This document shows positions 11,601-24,189 of a stretch of DNA of 64,000 bases, in pieces; position 1 is the stretch's first letter; every line of letters begins with the position of its first letter. The stretch is from Ectocarpus siliculosus. Lineage: Eukaryota > Sar > Phaeophyceae > Ectocarpales > Ectocarpaceae. The position numbers and the translations under genes were made by a program. The stretch lies in the NCBI GenBank assembly GCA_000310025.1, contig FN649739.1, positions 3,289,067 through 3,353,066 of the forward strand. The letters are read 5' to 3'. Under the pieces are notes generated by a model. The model saw nothing but the letters and a program-made list of their open reading frames with translations. It had not been told where the DNA came from and made no database searches.

Positions 11601-14514
11601 AGTAGTATCATCATTGTTTTCGACCAGCCATTGAGTAGTCAACTTCTGGGGTATGCAGCTTCGCAAGCCCCGTTGTTCAACCTCAGAATGATCTGTGTGC
11701 TTCTTCCACTGTGATTAGGCGGTATCAATTCTAACTCGACAGGTCCACCTCCTGGTGTTTCTGGTGTTCCTTCTCCGTGATGCAGTCGGGTAACCCCTAC
11801 GAGGCCGCTTGCGGTGGCTGCGAGACTGCGTGCGACGGATGCTTCTTCGAACCGCCTGTGCCTCCGACATGCACGGACGTAATGGAGCATATCACAAGCG
11901 CTGGTGGCACCGTCACCCTTGAAGACCTTCCAGTCGAGCGTGGGTACTGGCGAGCCAGCCCGTCGAGCGAGGAAGTCTTTGCGTGCTACAATTCCGACGC
12001 CTGTCTAGGCGGAGTAACGGGAAGAGCTGGCTATTGCCTCAAGGGCTACGAGGGACCATGTGGGTGGCATCCGTATTGTGCAGTATAATGACGCTGTTTG
12101 CTGCTCAAGCTGGCAATTGGAACCATTCATTCCAACAGGCTCATGTCGAGGACTTGCGCACGTTCCTAGCATGCGAGGTTCTGTACTCCTCGTCACGTTG
12201 TAGTAATCATGTTCGGCAGGTTCGGGGGTGTTGTCAACGTCCGATTGCGGGACTATTGCTGATGGCGTAAAGATGTCACTGTTGCTTGTACATATCGGCA
12301 TCGGCAAGGCCGACGGCCATGTAACTGTGTTTTTCATCACTCTGGTGTGCCCATGTTTAACGCGATCACAGCAAATTCCCCGGTACGCTGCAGCTCCCGG
12401 AGGGTTACTCAGGTGTAAGCACCCACCAACACAAGTTTCTTCTTGTTTCACTGACATGAGGCCCCGGTTCCATCATTGTTTGTTTAAAACTGAACGAAAT
12501 GAAAGCCCTTCGTTCTACATAGCAAAAGCGGCTTGCCGTTTTATCAGTCGGCAAATTTGCGGGATGTATTCCTATCCCAGGCAATCCGCCCCAAATACGA
12601 GAACACGGTACAGCCAAAAATGAATCCTGTCCGCGACATTTCCAGCAGTCTCAACCGTGAAGAGAAGGTTGTATGTAGGTGGAAACAATGCATCCAAACA
12701 GATTAAGTCTGTCTCAATCCCCGAATAATTATGGCCTTGCAGTGGTCCCGGCTGATATGATAGCGCAGATCCTTGAAGAAATCAGAATGTTCGGTGGGTA
12801 CAGTGGCCGCCCCATGTCCGAATCGCTAACATCCGTTGATGCCCGAACACAACTCTATAGTATACGTCGATCTCAACACTCCTTGCTTGTCGCCCGCTTG
12901 ACCGTTTCGGTCAGATTGTGCTGTGTGCAGCGACGGCTACACGACAGAACTGGCCTTCGCCTGCACCAGGTGCTCCGGTGGCGCTGGCCGTATCGCCCTG
13001 GCGGCCGTGCTCGCGGTGGTGGTCTTATGCGTTGCCTTTGCCGTTGCTTCGTACGCGATGTCGGGCAGGGTTGGCGACGTGAGATCAGGGGTGGTTGCCC
13101 GCCTTGGGCAGTATATTCCGCTTCAATCTGTGAAGATTGTCATCGTGGCGTGGCAGATCTTGACTCAGGTGAGGACGAGCATACAGGTAGTGCACAGATA
13201 GGTCCACAAGAACATACTTACGGGATTGCGGAGGTTGACGCTAAATTGAGGCTGTGTCGCCTGCTGGTCCGGCTCTTGTCTATTCCTCTATGTAGTACAC
13301 CAAGAACCAACATGTCGCCAAGCGCAACGTGGAAAGGCCAACAACCCGCCTTGTGCTCAACGCACATCAAGACGTCGATTGGTGTCATGCTTTTGTGAGC
13401 TGGTGTCGATTCAAGCACCTACATTTTGCTACTATGATATGCCTGCTCGCAGTTCACGTCCGTGGCGAATGTCACCTACCCGGACGTGTACAAGCGCTTC
13501 CTGGACGGCCTGGATGTGTTCAACTTCGACCTGAGCTGGGTGCTATCTGCCGGCTGCATCTTCGACATTGATTTCCACGACCGGCTCCTGGCCTCGACCG
13601 TCAGCCCTGTCATTGGTTTGCTGTTTCTGGCTGGCACATACGCCGCTGCCGTGAGCATGAACCGCGGGAAGGCCGAGAGTCTGCAGGTCATATGGAACAA
13701 GCACGTGTCGCTGGTGCTTCTGCTGACCTTCTTGATATACTCGAGCGTCAGCGCCACCCTTTTCAAGGCTTTCGTGTGCGAGGAACTCGAGGACGGCACG
13801 AACTACTTGAGGGCAGACTACACCATCGACTGCGACTCCTCCAAGCACAAAGCCTTCCAGGTGTACGCGGGATTCATGGTTGTGGTATACGTGGTGGGCA
13901 TCCCTGCGCTCTACGCGTTTCTGTTATTCAGGGACCGTCACGTGTTGAAGGATCACCATGCCGATCGAGAACAAACCGCTCGCACGACGTCCACCTCGGA
14001 TCTGTGGAAGCCGTACAAGCCGTCCGTGTTCTACTACGAGGTGATCGAGTGCGGACGTCGGGTTCTGCTTGCCGGGGTGGTTGTGTTCATCTTTCCCAAC
14101 ACAGCGGCCCAGATCGCGATAACGCTCATGATGGCCTTCGCGTTTGTGATGGTGTCGGAAGGTTTAGCCCCTTTCGCGTCCAAGTGGGACGCATGGCTTA
14201 ATCGAACCGGTCATACAGTGGTGTTCGTGAGCATGTACATCGCTCTCCTGCTCAAGGTGGACGTGTCGGGGGAGCGGGCGGGCAGTCAGAGGGTGTATGA
14301 GATTGTCCTCGTCGCAGCGCACGCGTGCATGATCCTGGCGGTGATGACCGAGACGTTCGTGTTGACGTGGTCGTTGAAGGTAGAGCAGCGGCAAGAACCG
14401 ACGACCAGGTTCCGGCATGGGAAGCTGTTTCGCTCGGGGAGAGGCTTGGAGTCCGCGCAGGACGACCCATTTTCTGCCGATTTGCGCCGGGTAGAAGTGT
14501 CGCCCGGTCGCTAG
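6964..14514 (+). CDS. LNR / Pmp-repeat beta-helix / multi-pass membrane protein
   Basis: Six exons (6964-7320, 7621-7794, 8664-11432, 11786-12059, 12915-13168, 13453-14514) join in phase to 1,629 aa. The start is the first ATG (ACCATGG), followed by a signal peptide (basic MVRRR, then a Leu/Val-rich core). Residues ~25-215 are Lin12/Notch (LNR) modules with repeated C..YDGGDC motifs. Residues ~215-1085 carry dozens of FxxN and GGA(I/L/V) motifs, the signature of chlamydial Pmp-type right-handed beta-helix repeats. Residues ~1085-1215 are Cys-rich (C..C pairs, GYEGPYCAVC). A first membrane helix follows at ~1222-1245, then about six more across ~1310-1580, resembling TRP-like or other multi-pass domains. 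The basic tail is probably cytosolic. Inferred role: surface adhesion or sensing; ligand and transport activity cannot be told. The (CT)n run at 8611-8653 is the polypyrimidine tract of exon 3. Confidence 0.85.
8611..8653 (+). repeat. (CT)n microsatellite at exon 3 acceptor
   Basis: A pure CT run ends about 10 bases before the CAG at 8661-8663 and so serves as the polypyrimidine tract of the large Pmp exon. Length variation here could affect splicing; that is inference. Confidence 0.8.
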
Positions 14515-15012
14515 CCACCAGAATGGACCCTAACACAGGTTGTGAGGGAGGTTATCCTCTTCTTATTCGTCCATCATCGTTGACAACTCAAGAATGTGCC
14601 TTCTTCCTCACGGTTGGTGGTAAGCCATCGCGCAATCTTCCATCGAGTCGACGGCCCAAGTACACTTGCAAGTAGTTGTCTTTTTTTTTGTAGCAGTTAT
14701 TCAAGGGGAACCAACCGCGAATAGCTTTGGGGGGAGGTCGGTGCTAACCTCAGGGACGTACGATTCTTCGTTGTATGGTCGTTTTTTGAAAGTTGCCCTT
14801 CGAAGCTCATGAGAGATGTGGTATAGATATTTTGCACCAAGTGCCGCGGTCGAGGGGGCTTCCGTCTGCCGTGGCGCAAGTTCTTGGATGTCATGTTTTG
14901 ATCGCATACATAGTTCTGTGTAAGGGCAAAGTTATGCATGTAGTGTCGGCAGATGTCTACCCGCGAGTCTGCTGTAGGCATGGTGAGTGCAAGTGAGTGG
15001 GGAAAATTGATA
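14515..15012. other. 3' flank of LNR/Pmp gene
   Basis: Presumed 3' UTR and spacer after the TAG at 14512-14514. No other gene was recognised. Confidence 0.4.
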
Positions 15013-15850
15013 CAGTAGGTGGCCCGGCATAATGTCGGTCGAAGAATGCCGGTTGCTCGCTATAATGCCGGTGATATCGGCTGGTAATGCCGGTTTGGGG
15101 GGTTCGTGGCCCCTTAAAAATCCGGTTCTCAAGATTGCTTGCACACACAGGACTGCACACACAGCACACCACCACACACACACTGAAACCTGTTGACAGG
15201 TGTGTGGGGTACGGTTGTCGTTTTTTGCTCAACACAAGCAGCCTTACCACTTTTTGTTTGGATTTCGTACGTTTTTTTTTCTTGTTCTGTGTGAGCGAGT
15301 ATTCGTCAGTTATGCGGCACGTGCATGGGTGTGTTCAATTGTTATACTTCCGTACTGTTCGTTGCTTTGCTTTCGTTCTCGATATTAGGCGCATGATGTC
15401 ATTTATGTGTATTTTTGCGGGTGACGGGGAAGCACCAGAGGTGAATACTATACGTCAAGAAAGAGTTCTTGCACAGACACTGTGCTCTGCAGGGGATAGA
15501 CCGAACGATGATTGGAAGGATGAGCTACCATGCGGCCCTTCGATGCGCGCGCCAATATAATCTGCTCGATCGCGGAATGCTTACCAAACCTCCTGTCACA
15601 TTATCCACTGTCATTTTTCCCTATCACCTGGTGCTTGTGGTGTGCGCTATGCTTTTTTTTCGTGTTGAATAGCTCGACGGTTTCCGACGTAGTGCCGGTA
15701 CCGGCATTATTAGATAGAGCGGAATTCTCAGCCGCTCAGTAGTGCCGGAACCGGATTTATAGAGGCCGGTTCTATACAGTGCCGGTCGCTATTATGCCGG
15801 TGAAGTCGGCTGTCAACCACCGACATTATTCCGGGTCACCTACGGTACTG
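15013..15850. mobile_element. 838-bp TA-flanked non-autonomous DNA transposon
   Basis: The ends are inverted: CAGTAGGTGGCCCGG at 15013 and a matching CCGGGTCACCTACGGTACTG ending at 15850. They are flanked by TA at 15011-15012 and 15851-15852. Subterminal blocks of TAATGCCGGT/ACCGGCATTA recur inside both ends (15045-15100 and 15690-15810). CAGT termini with TA target duplication are typical of the Tc1/mariner superfamily. No transposase is encoded, so it would need help in trans. Confidence 0.7.
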
Positions 15851-15852
15851 TA

Positions 15853-16715
15853 CTCAACGACAGTCCGCCGAGGAAGGGCGCGCATGACGCGAAAGCATCC
15901 ACGGCTACACCAACAACGTGTATTTCGAAGTTAGTTGTCGTCGGTGTACAGCAGTATTACTCTGTAGTATGTTGGAGAGTTGTCCTGCAATGAATGAGCT
16001 TGCCTCTCGACGATTGCTCTGTCGCCGAATCAGTAGATCGTATCATCATCTTCATGCAATAGTAAGCAGCACCAGCCTATGAGAGCAGGGCAACCTCAAA
16101 ATCTGGTAATCTACGAAACTCAAGTGTTTGAGTTCGAGTTATGGTGCCACACACACACGATAATAGTTTTTTTTAGCTGTTGGTTGCCTCAAAGATGACA
16201 GCTGCCGTGGGCCACGTGCGCCCAAGGCCATGCAGGGATTCTTTCTCTAACCTGTAGAGCTACCTTAAGAAGTACTTGTTTACACTGCAGTCACTGTTCT
16301 CACCTTTCATACAATTTATTACCGTTCATTTTCGTCTCGAGGACCTTTTTCTTTATCGTGCTGCATGGAGTATTCGAGCGTTGAAAATCGGCCATGGCGC
16401 GTGACATTTATGTCGCCTACGAGCCCGCTCTACTACCGTAGTACGCAGGTTAGCCTGTCCCACCACTGTCTGTAATCCGATGCAACACGCAACAACCCGA
16501 AGTCAACATCAAACGCCGCTTTACAGCAGGACAGTGCAATATCATTGGTCAACCTGAACAGTGCTACGGCTTGTTGATCACCCTCCTGGGTTTTTTTGTT
16601 TTTCTCCGAGCTCTCGCAACTCGCAAGCCTTGCCAAGACCCCCCGGCTTATTCAGACCCTATGCTGGCCCAGCCGTGCGGTGCTTGCTGTCTCTGGTTCC
16701 TTCCCTGTCGTTCCC
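15853..16715. other. Spacer, nothing recognised
   Basis: No supported gene, RNA or repeat family was found on either strand. Confidence 0.35.
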
Positions 16716-17180
16716 ATGGATGCTTCTGATGTTGAGTTCGTTCCTGTTCATGATAGCCCTGGTACAACAACGTTGGCATCACCTTCAGCACCGGTATATC
16801 GTCACCAAGACGTACAAGGGATAACCAACGTCTCTGGAACAGCCACTCTCGCGGCAGCAAACGGTGACGATGACAATAGCCCCGATGGCCCCGCAGCACC
16901 CCCAGGTGGTGCTGCTGATGATACTCGGTACCCTTCTTTCGAGCCCTTTAGACCGAAAAGCTTCGACAGCCAGCTCGGGCACGGTTTAGGGGGACTGCTG
17001 TTGGGATCTCGATCAGCATCGAAGAAGGGCAGTCAGAGCTTCGCGGTGAGCACCAAGAGCACTATGGTCAGTAGCTTGGGAGTTCTGGCAAAAGCTGTAA
17101 AGGCCAGTGCGACCGCGGTGGATGATGGGTACGTTGCCATGTCGACACCCTGCGAATCACCAGTGAACAAGGTGAGCTGA
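16716..17180 (+). CDS. Orphan ORF or first exon, unknown function
   Basis: An ATG at 16716 opens 154 codons rich in Ser, Ala, Pro, Gly and Asp (starts MDASDVEFVPVHDSPG) and closed by TGA at 17178-17180. A good donor (AAG then GTGAGC) at 17171/17172 leaves 152 codons in phase 0, so it may be the first exon of a longer gene whose next exon was not found. No domain, membrane helix or homologue was recognised. It could also be a leftover exon related to the upstream membrane-protein gene, whose own reading frame has already closed at 14514. Codon use looks coding-like, which is the main support. Confidence 0.35.
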   Translation: MDASDVEFVPVHDSPGTTTLASPSAPVYRHQDVQGITNVSGTATLAAANGDDDNSPDGPAAPPGGAADDTRYPSFEPFRPKSFDSQLGHGLGGLLLGSRSASKKGSQSFAVSTKSTMVSSLGVLAKAVKASATAVDDGYVAMSTPCESPVNKVS

Positions 17181-19310
17181 GCGCGACCACACCACAACCC
17201 CATGTTGAGTTGAAACAGCAGTGTTGTGCCAGTGTAGACGAGACTGAAAGCAAGTTCACGTGCAGCGTATACATATGATACATGTTCCGCAAGCTTCTCG
17301 GGGCGCAAGCAGACCTCCCTCACGTTCCGCGCTGGAAATACCGCCCCAAGAATGGTATTTTGTTCGCCCAACTCGGTAGAGCTATGCATACATCGCTTCA
17401 TAGTTGACCCTCGTACATGTCGACTTCGACCACAGGCGCACATGATGAGATTGGGCCGCAGACACCAGACTACCGACAGCAGACAGCGGATTGACAGGCA
17501 GTTGGGCCCCTTCTGTTCTTGTTGCCTGAAAGCTTTATCTGGAACTCACCCCGCCTGCACGGCCATGTGATAGTCATCTGTTGTGCGGCGACTCCTGAGT
17601 TGTCGTGAAGAAAAAGTTTACACTATTGCACGATCGACGAAGGACGTCGATGTTACATAGCAAGACCATTTGCTCGAACCGTGAGGGATTTTATTTCAGA
17701 GTGAGCGGCCACAGGAAACCGACCTCAATGGCCCCAGGATAAAACCGAAGCACCGAAAATAACGGGAAACGAGTTTGCCGTCCAATGGTGCTTTTGTATG
17801 AGTAGGGTGAACTTTCTCACACTTCCAATCCCTGTAAACACGCATGTCCGTGACTCCGGGCGGTTGTAGTGTCTTGACTTTTTGGAAATCGTTTTCAGTA
17901 ACCGCACACCAGGCTTTGCCATAAAGATGCAAACGTTCGAGTGGGGGCCTGTTGCACGGGTACGAGGAGCTACGGGACACTCCCCGATGTGGTCGCTGGC
18001 GTGTACATGCCACCCCCTTTCCGGATATGTTTCTAAAGAAAACGTCGGAAAAACTCGAACCGATAATATTCTTGAGCAATACTGACCCGTCGTGAAATAT
18101 TACCGGTTTTCGAAGCAGGTGTTTGATTGTCGAACCCGGGGCCCACCCAAAATACACCCCGTAGCCCCCTCCCGCGATGCACAGTTGATAACTACAGGAA
18201 AAATTACTTGAGCATATCATGTCGAGAGCCTTGTACAGCGGCTGTTGTCAGGTGTGGGCTCGATAGTCAGGATGTGTGGCCACGTGGCCACCCCCGACAC
18301 CATCGTCCAGAGAGCAAACGGTTTGTCGCATTTTGGCAAAAGTGCGAAAATCGAACAAGAACCGCCGACAGCCCCACCGGCAGCAGACATGAGGCACGCA
18401 TTCCACTTTGCCGGCGTGATAACCTGATATATATGTATGCATATGTAATGCTATTTTGCTTTCAGCTTTCTTGGGTCGTGGTGATATGCCTTTTGCTACA
18501 CAAAGTGTCAGTCGCGCAGCTGTTTTAACCAACTCGCGCGCGTGTAAAAAACCTCACTACCCGTCGAAGCGACTTCTGGGCGGTGTGTAGAGTACGGATC
18601 GATAATTCCAATCAACTTATGTCAGGTTGCGAGGGACAACCTCCTGCGATCTTGTTCTCCACCAGTTCTCGGGATCTTCCGCTCTCTACGCGCGTCGCCG
18701 AGATGCAGCCGGTGATGCTTAAAGCATTTTTCCCGCGATCGTCATCGTAGAATCCCCCCAAGTGCGCAATCAGCTGCTGGCGTACGAGTTAGCGCCAAGA
18801 AACAACCGTCTCTTACCTTAGCTCTTCATCACCCTCTTTGCATTCTCGTTCGGCAGGTGAGCTGCGGACCACACACCGCCACACAAGCTCCGAACACGCC
18901 AAGCTTTTTACGCACCCGCAGCAGTAAATCCGCATTGCTTGTTCTTGCTTGTGACAAACGCAATGATTTCTAGCTCTAACTAACCGCCCTTTCCTACTCC
19001 CGCTGCCGGGGTTGCTGGAAACGCGCTGTACCGTTGAAAAAAAAATCGGAATTAGGCTACAGGTAGCTGCGGAGGACCCGCATTTCCGTCGTCGTCAGGA
19101 GCAGCTCCGTTCAAACCTTCCGCTTCCTCCCGAGCGGGGCTAGCTGCAAGACTGGGCTCTGCTCTGCAGTCCTGGGCCTCGTCGTCTGCTGATGCCACCC
19201 CCCCGCGAGAGGGTAGACCGGGCCCGCTCGGAGCAAGGTACACTCAGCAGCAGCGGCGGTCAAACTCCCGGGAGCAGAGGGTGCCACGGGCTCAAGACCG
19301 TAGCTCTCCG
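17181..19310. other. Spacer, nothing recognised
   Basis: ORFs on both strands are short and lack recognisable domains. No strong repeat was seen. The 5' flank of the coiled-coil ORF lies at the right end. Confidence 0.35.
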
Positions 19311-20336
19311 ATGCCAACAACCCCGCCCTCATACCAGCAGCTTCCGAGCGGCCCACAGCCGGCAAACCCGCCCGCTAGCCGTCAAGGCCGCGGGGATACG
19401 GACGAGGGGAAGGTGGCACAGGTGAGCGAATGCCTTGGGGACGGAGTGGTCTCAGCCGATGAGGCCGCTACAGCAGTAGCAGCACCATCGGGCAGTCACG
19501 CCGAGGCTTTGTTGTCCGAACTTGGGGACGGCGCACCGGAAAAGGGTGCTGAGCGTGCCGCCGCTGGCGGAACGTCAGCAGAGACCCAACCTGCCGAGGG
19601 CGGAGCGAGGGAGGAAACTTTGATTGAAGAAAAGGAAAAGGACGTGCAGGAAAGAGGGCGTGAGCAGGAGGAGGCTGAGGCTGAGGAAGAGGTCTCAGGT
19701 GAGGATGGTTTGGGGGTCGCGCAAAAGCAGGAAAATGACGAAGTGCAAGGCGCAGACCTGAGTTCATTCGAGGAACAACCAACAGAAGCAACAGATGGAG
19801 ACAGTACAGCCATAGCGGTGGCAGGAGTGGCACCTCAAGCTCCTGTTTCTGGCTCAACCACCGCCGATGCCACGGGAAAGAGGCAGCAGCTTCAGGAACA
19901 AGTGGACGGGGGTGCAGAAGCCGGCGCAGGCTCGACAAGAGCAACGGCGACGACACCCGAACGCATCCCGTGCTCTCCGGCAGCATCAGCGACGTCAAAC
20001 AGCGCACCAGGAGAGCAGAGCACCCATACTGCCGAGAGGTGGGGGGGAAGAAATCGCGAGACCTCAGGCGAAATGAAAACCGAAGATCGAGGCAAGGACA
20101 GAGAGACGAAGACGAAGAAGGTCGGGCTGTGGGAGCTCAAGGCTGAAAGGAGCCGGCTGGAGCACGCGCTCGTCGAGGCGGAGGCCGACCGCGACGTGGA
20201 GAGGGCGAGAGCGACGGAAGCGGCGGACCGCGTCGAAGAAGCAATAGCGCGGCTGGAAAGCTTGCGCCGGCGGTGTGGCGTTGAAGGAGCGGTTGGTACT
20301 GATGATGCAGCGGCGGCGGCTGGCCTTGTCGGGTAG
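19311..20336 (+). CDS. Acidic Ala/Glu-rich coiled-coil protein, unknown
   Basis: A single open frame of 341 codons from the first in-frame ATG (MPTTPPSYQQLPSG) to TAG at 20334. An upstream in-frame GTG at 19281 is not taken as the start. The first ~35 residues are Pro/Gln/Ser-rich. Residues ~35-230 are low-complexity and acidic, with runs of EE/EA/ER. Residues ~260-325 are highly charged, with a heptad-like spacing of Leu and Ala (WELKAERSRLEHAL, EEAIARLESLRRR), which predicts a coiled coil. No membrane helix or catalytic motif is visible and no family was recognised. An upstream exon could extend it. The GC-rich, biased codon use supports real coding. Confidence 0.55.
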   Translation: MPTTPPSYQQLPSGPQPANPPASRQGRGDTDEGKVAQVSECLGDGVVSADEAATAVAAPSGSHAEALLSELGDGAPEKGAERAAAGGTSAETQPAEGGAREETLIEEKEKDVQERGREQEEAEAEEEVSGEDGLGVAQKQENDEVQGADLSSFEEQPTEATDGDSTAIAVAGVAPQAPVSGSTTADATGKRQQLQEQVDGGAEAGAGSTRATATTPERIPCSPAASATSNSAPGEQSTHTAERWGGRNRETSGEMKTEDRGKDRETKTKKVGLWELKAERSRLEHALVEAEADRDVERARATEAADRVEEAIARLESLRRRCGVEGAVGTDDAAAAAGLVG

Positions 20337-23300
20337 AGGATATCAGGTGTGCAGCGGATTGCGTTTGAGGTTAACCGCTGCGAACGCTGGCTGTTGCCGT
20401 ATGTCATACCATAGTATGCCGCAGTTGATTGGTGCCCTTGCCCGTGCAAACCGAGACGTTGAACATGCGGAGGATCGAAGATGAGTGTAACCTAGTATTG
20501 TTGTAGGTGGTGGTGATGATTGGGCAGCGCCGTTGCGTATGGTGTCTTCGGCAGTGACTGGTGTCGACAGGTCGAAGCCGTGCCGGATACGATGGTGTAA
20601 CATATGCGGTTGTTGATAGCGCTGCTCACGGAGGGCAAAGTCGTCGCCGCATTTAGAGTGTAGCGTCGCTATGAGAGTCGAGTGTGGTCGTATCAAGCAA
20701 TGATGTAACCCTCTTGTGTAAACAGTAGTGGGACACGTGCTACGGGTTATCACCCGCGAGCATATTGGGAAGTTCGTCCACACTCGTATGTTGGGCGAAA
20801 AAAGGCGTTGGCCACGCGTTGTGTGCAGTTAGGTTTCAGTGCAATCACTTGGATCACTTGTGTACCTTTTTTTTTATATGTTCCATGCCTCGCTGCACGT
20901 GAATGCGGGAGTAGACGGCAACGAACGGCTGGTGCAAACCACCAAATGAAAGCTTGCGCGCGGTACTGGCTGCTGGTGTTTGTGAGGTAATAGCAAATCA
21001 GATCGATGACTTCATCTTACAGCTCCGTCTCGTTAAGTAGTACTATACCTTACGAAATATTCCAAGGCATACACTTGTGAATTCTTTTCGTACACTTGCG
21101 CAAATCGTGTTTTGGTTGTATGTCCATTCGAGTGTCGTTTTTTTGTGCGCACTTCCTGTGCGTTCGTCACCTGTGACCGGTGTGTCGAATGTCGCACTTG
21201 CTTGTCCTTGCAAAGCGCAGGCAGGCCCAATGTGTTTTCCCAAACCCGGTAACACCATACGCCGGATACAGCTGAACGAACGAACGCTTTCAAGTGATGT
21301 GCAGCGCCACAGCATCGACACACAACAACAACGGCACCCCGATGGTACATGACGGACCGCGTTTTATGGTGACTGCGGTGGATGTGTTTCACGATGCTGC
21401 TGCCCCAGAGCCACTGGAGGTAGCTGCGCTCCAAAGGGCGAAGCGTGTTTCCTGGAGTTGAGAGCAGAAAACGAGACATTACGCACGTGATCACCCATCA
21501 TCGATCTATCACCTCTGATCCCTCCGCGGAAATTCAGCTCAATCATCCGCTCCGTTCTTGCTTTTTTCATGGGGCAGATATCACTCCGACGCATCGGTGG
21601 GTTTTCTAGGACCCCTGTTGTTCGGTGGTATCCCGCACGCACACGTCCCCTCTCGTGCCGTTGCGTCCTTTTCACAGTTTACCGTTTCCAGCGGGATATC
21701 ATAATTCATTTGCTGCCGAGCTCAGTCACTTGAAGTCCGTGATGCCCTTGAGGGAGGGACGAAACCGATGCCCCCCATCTCGTGTTTAACAATGGGGCGT
21801 GCACCGCCGGGCAGTTGCACACCACAAGCCTTCATGACGCCAAGATCGATCGGTATAGGAAAGTAAACAAAACAATATGAAGCAACAGAGCGCAAGTAAC
21901 CCTCTCGTATATTGAAACTCGTGCTTAAAAGCCGCCCTCTTGTACAAACATCAGTTCCCTTTTGATGACAAAACGTTCCTTATGCTCGTCCTCTGCTCAG
22001 AATACGCATATCGCGCCTGAACTTCAACTAACAACCCACCCTTGGACTCTCGCCCCTCGAACGACTGTCGGCTTATATATAATACAACGCACAACAATCG
22101 ACCCTCGAACGGCCGCTCCACCTAGCCACAAATGTACCCCGGAACCGCTTGTTATACGCACGAGAACGAGCGCAACGAGTGTCTGTCCCAATCGCGGGAA
22201 CCAGACTGAAACCTAACCTAGAGAGCATCGCTCCAGCGACATGCTTTCGACAACCGACCGAAACCAAGACCAACACCAACACAGCGAGGGCTGCGGGCGA
22301 ACAAGCGCCCTTACTGTACATGAATCGAAAATCGAAACAATCGTGACACGATTTCGTCTTTTGGGACGCATATCGTGCAGATACTCGAAATGCATCTATC
22401 AAACTGTTACGCGTCGACTTTCTACCTAGGCCCTGAAAAATCGAACGATTTTGTCGCAACTCGACAAGACGGGTTCGAAGAGTTATTTTCATCGCAATAA
22501 CCCCCATTATGAACCAATCCTCTTCCTCCACTCCCTCTCTCTCACACCAATCCGCCGCTCTGTTCTCCAATCAAGACCAACTACCACCAAAAAAACTAAC
22601 GACCACTATCAAAACGTTTATTTTTACCACGGCACCACGGATACGAAACAAGATAAAAAGTCAACGTGCATGACACCGAGACGGAAAACGTTGGCGTGAA
22701 ACACATGGGGGACACTTGTTCGGAGCGAAGCAATCTCACATACGTTCACACAACCGTTCCATGAAATCCGGCTTTTGAAACAAATGTGCAGTTCATTGCC
22801 GAAGTTGTTAGAGACCGTGACCTAACACCCCAGCTAATCGGTCATCATTGCTGCTCACAGGACAGCGTAAATCGGCAGATCAAACAATCATCACCGCTGT
22901 TCCCAGGACTCGCGACTGCAGAGCTAGCTCTAGCCGCTCGATGAGTGGTGGTGTGCACTGCATAGCCCGACTATCAACCAAATTACAACCACAAGATTAC
23001 GAATCGGGTCGCCACACTAGGCATTATTGTCCCGGGCTATTTTCCACAACCAGGCAACACTCGGGCAAAAAAAAATGTGTTTCCTTCTGCGTTCAACTAC
23101 TCCGCGCACGCTTTAGGGCCGCATGAAAGAAGCGCAGAATAAGCAAAAGATGCAAGACCTGCTTAGCACATCCCTTCTGCCCACAACTAGAAACCTCTTC
23201 TTCCCCGTACGCAAGCTCATCAGAAATCAAGACCTACCGTAGGTAAAAAAACACGGTTATATTTTGCCATGTCTTGCCACAAATCGTGCTGAATACAATG

Positions 23301-23980
23301 TTGCGTCTCTATGCAGGTCACTTGCAATACTCTGGGCAGGCAATCACTTCACCTACCCACGCGCCCTATATTTCAACGTCGCCGTTGTCCATCTGTACCG
23401 TTGTCCACCCCATAGCTGGAGGAACGTTCGGTAAATCTACATCGTGCCTGTACTACCAGCGAAACACGCACGCAAGACACAACAAGTCTCGGGCAGCACA
23501 CCCAACATAAAATACGAAAGAAAGTAAAATTAAGATAGAAGTATGTACCAAGAGAGATAGCGGGAGCGCACGCGGAACATGCTGTCATGATACCGGCGGG
23601 TCCAAGTCGCACGCACAGCTGCAACACCAAAACCCGATTGCAAAAACAGCCAGCCCCACACATTGGGCACAATTTTGCTTGCAAGTATTGTACAAAAAAG
23701 GAAAACGCACTCAAGAGTCGCGCAACAGACTTCCCCGAGGGAAAACAAAGGCAAAGCACAAACACAGTTTTCTCACACAAAGAGAGTAAACAAACCTCCG
23801 TCTGGTGTCCGCACCGAAGTGCGCGCGTAAACCGTTCTGGGGTGCGAAAACAGGGGGGGGGGGGGGATACACCGTAAATCCGTGCAGAAAACGGTAAGTT
23901 TATTTCCGAAAAAGGCGAATTCGAACGTTTACGGCAGGACCAGATTATCACGCATTCGGAGGGGGTGCTCTTTGGAGAAG
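20337..23980. other. Long spacer between convergent genes
   Basis: No exon of a recognisable protein, no tRNA or rRNA and no clear transposon were found. All ORFs are under ~220 codons, overlap on opposite strands, and lack domains. A 13-base G run lies at ~23859. Confidence 0.35.
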
Positions 23981-24100
23981 GGGGTGTACTCATAGCCGTG
24001 CATGCCGCAATCGTTAGACCATTGACATCGCATGGCAACAACAAAGCCGAGACGGAGCACGCCGGGTTTTCACCGGCCAGGGTAGGGGGGTGCTCTTTTG
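23981..24100 (+). mobile_element. SINE-like head fragment in MORN 3' flank
   Basis: GGGGGTGTACTCATAG is followed by CGTTAGACCATTGAC and GCCGGGTTTTCACCGG. This matches the tRNA-like head of the composite repeat at 4.65-5.2 and 47.9-48.5 kb but in the opposite orientation, and it is cut off after ~110 bases. It lies ~90 bp beyond the stop codon of the minus-strand MORN gene. Confidence 0.5.
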
Positions 24101-24189
24101 ACTAGACAGGACAAGAGGTCTGTCACCACGGCCGTCTCCCGACCAATCGAAAGAGCGGTGCTCCCACCTCCGTCAGCACGTCCAACGGA

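Noticed and set aside
16716-17180. This ORF as the last exon of the LNR/Pmp gene
   Set aside because: The membrane-domain exon ends in its own in-frame TAG at 14512-14514 and no donor before it was convincing.
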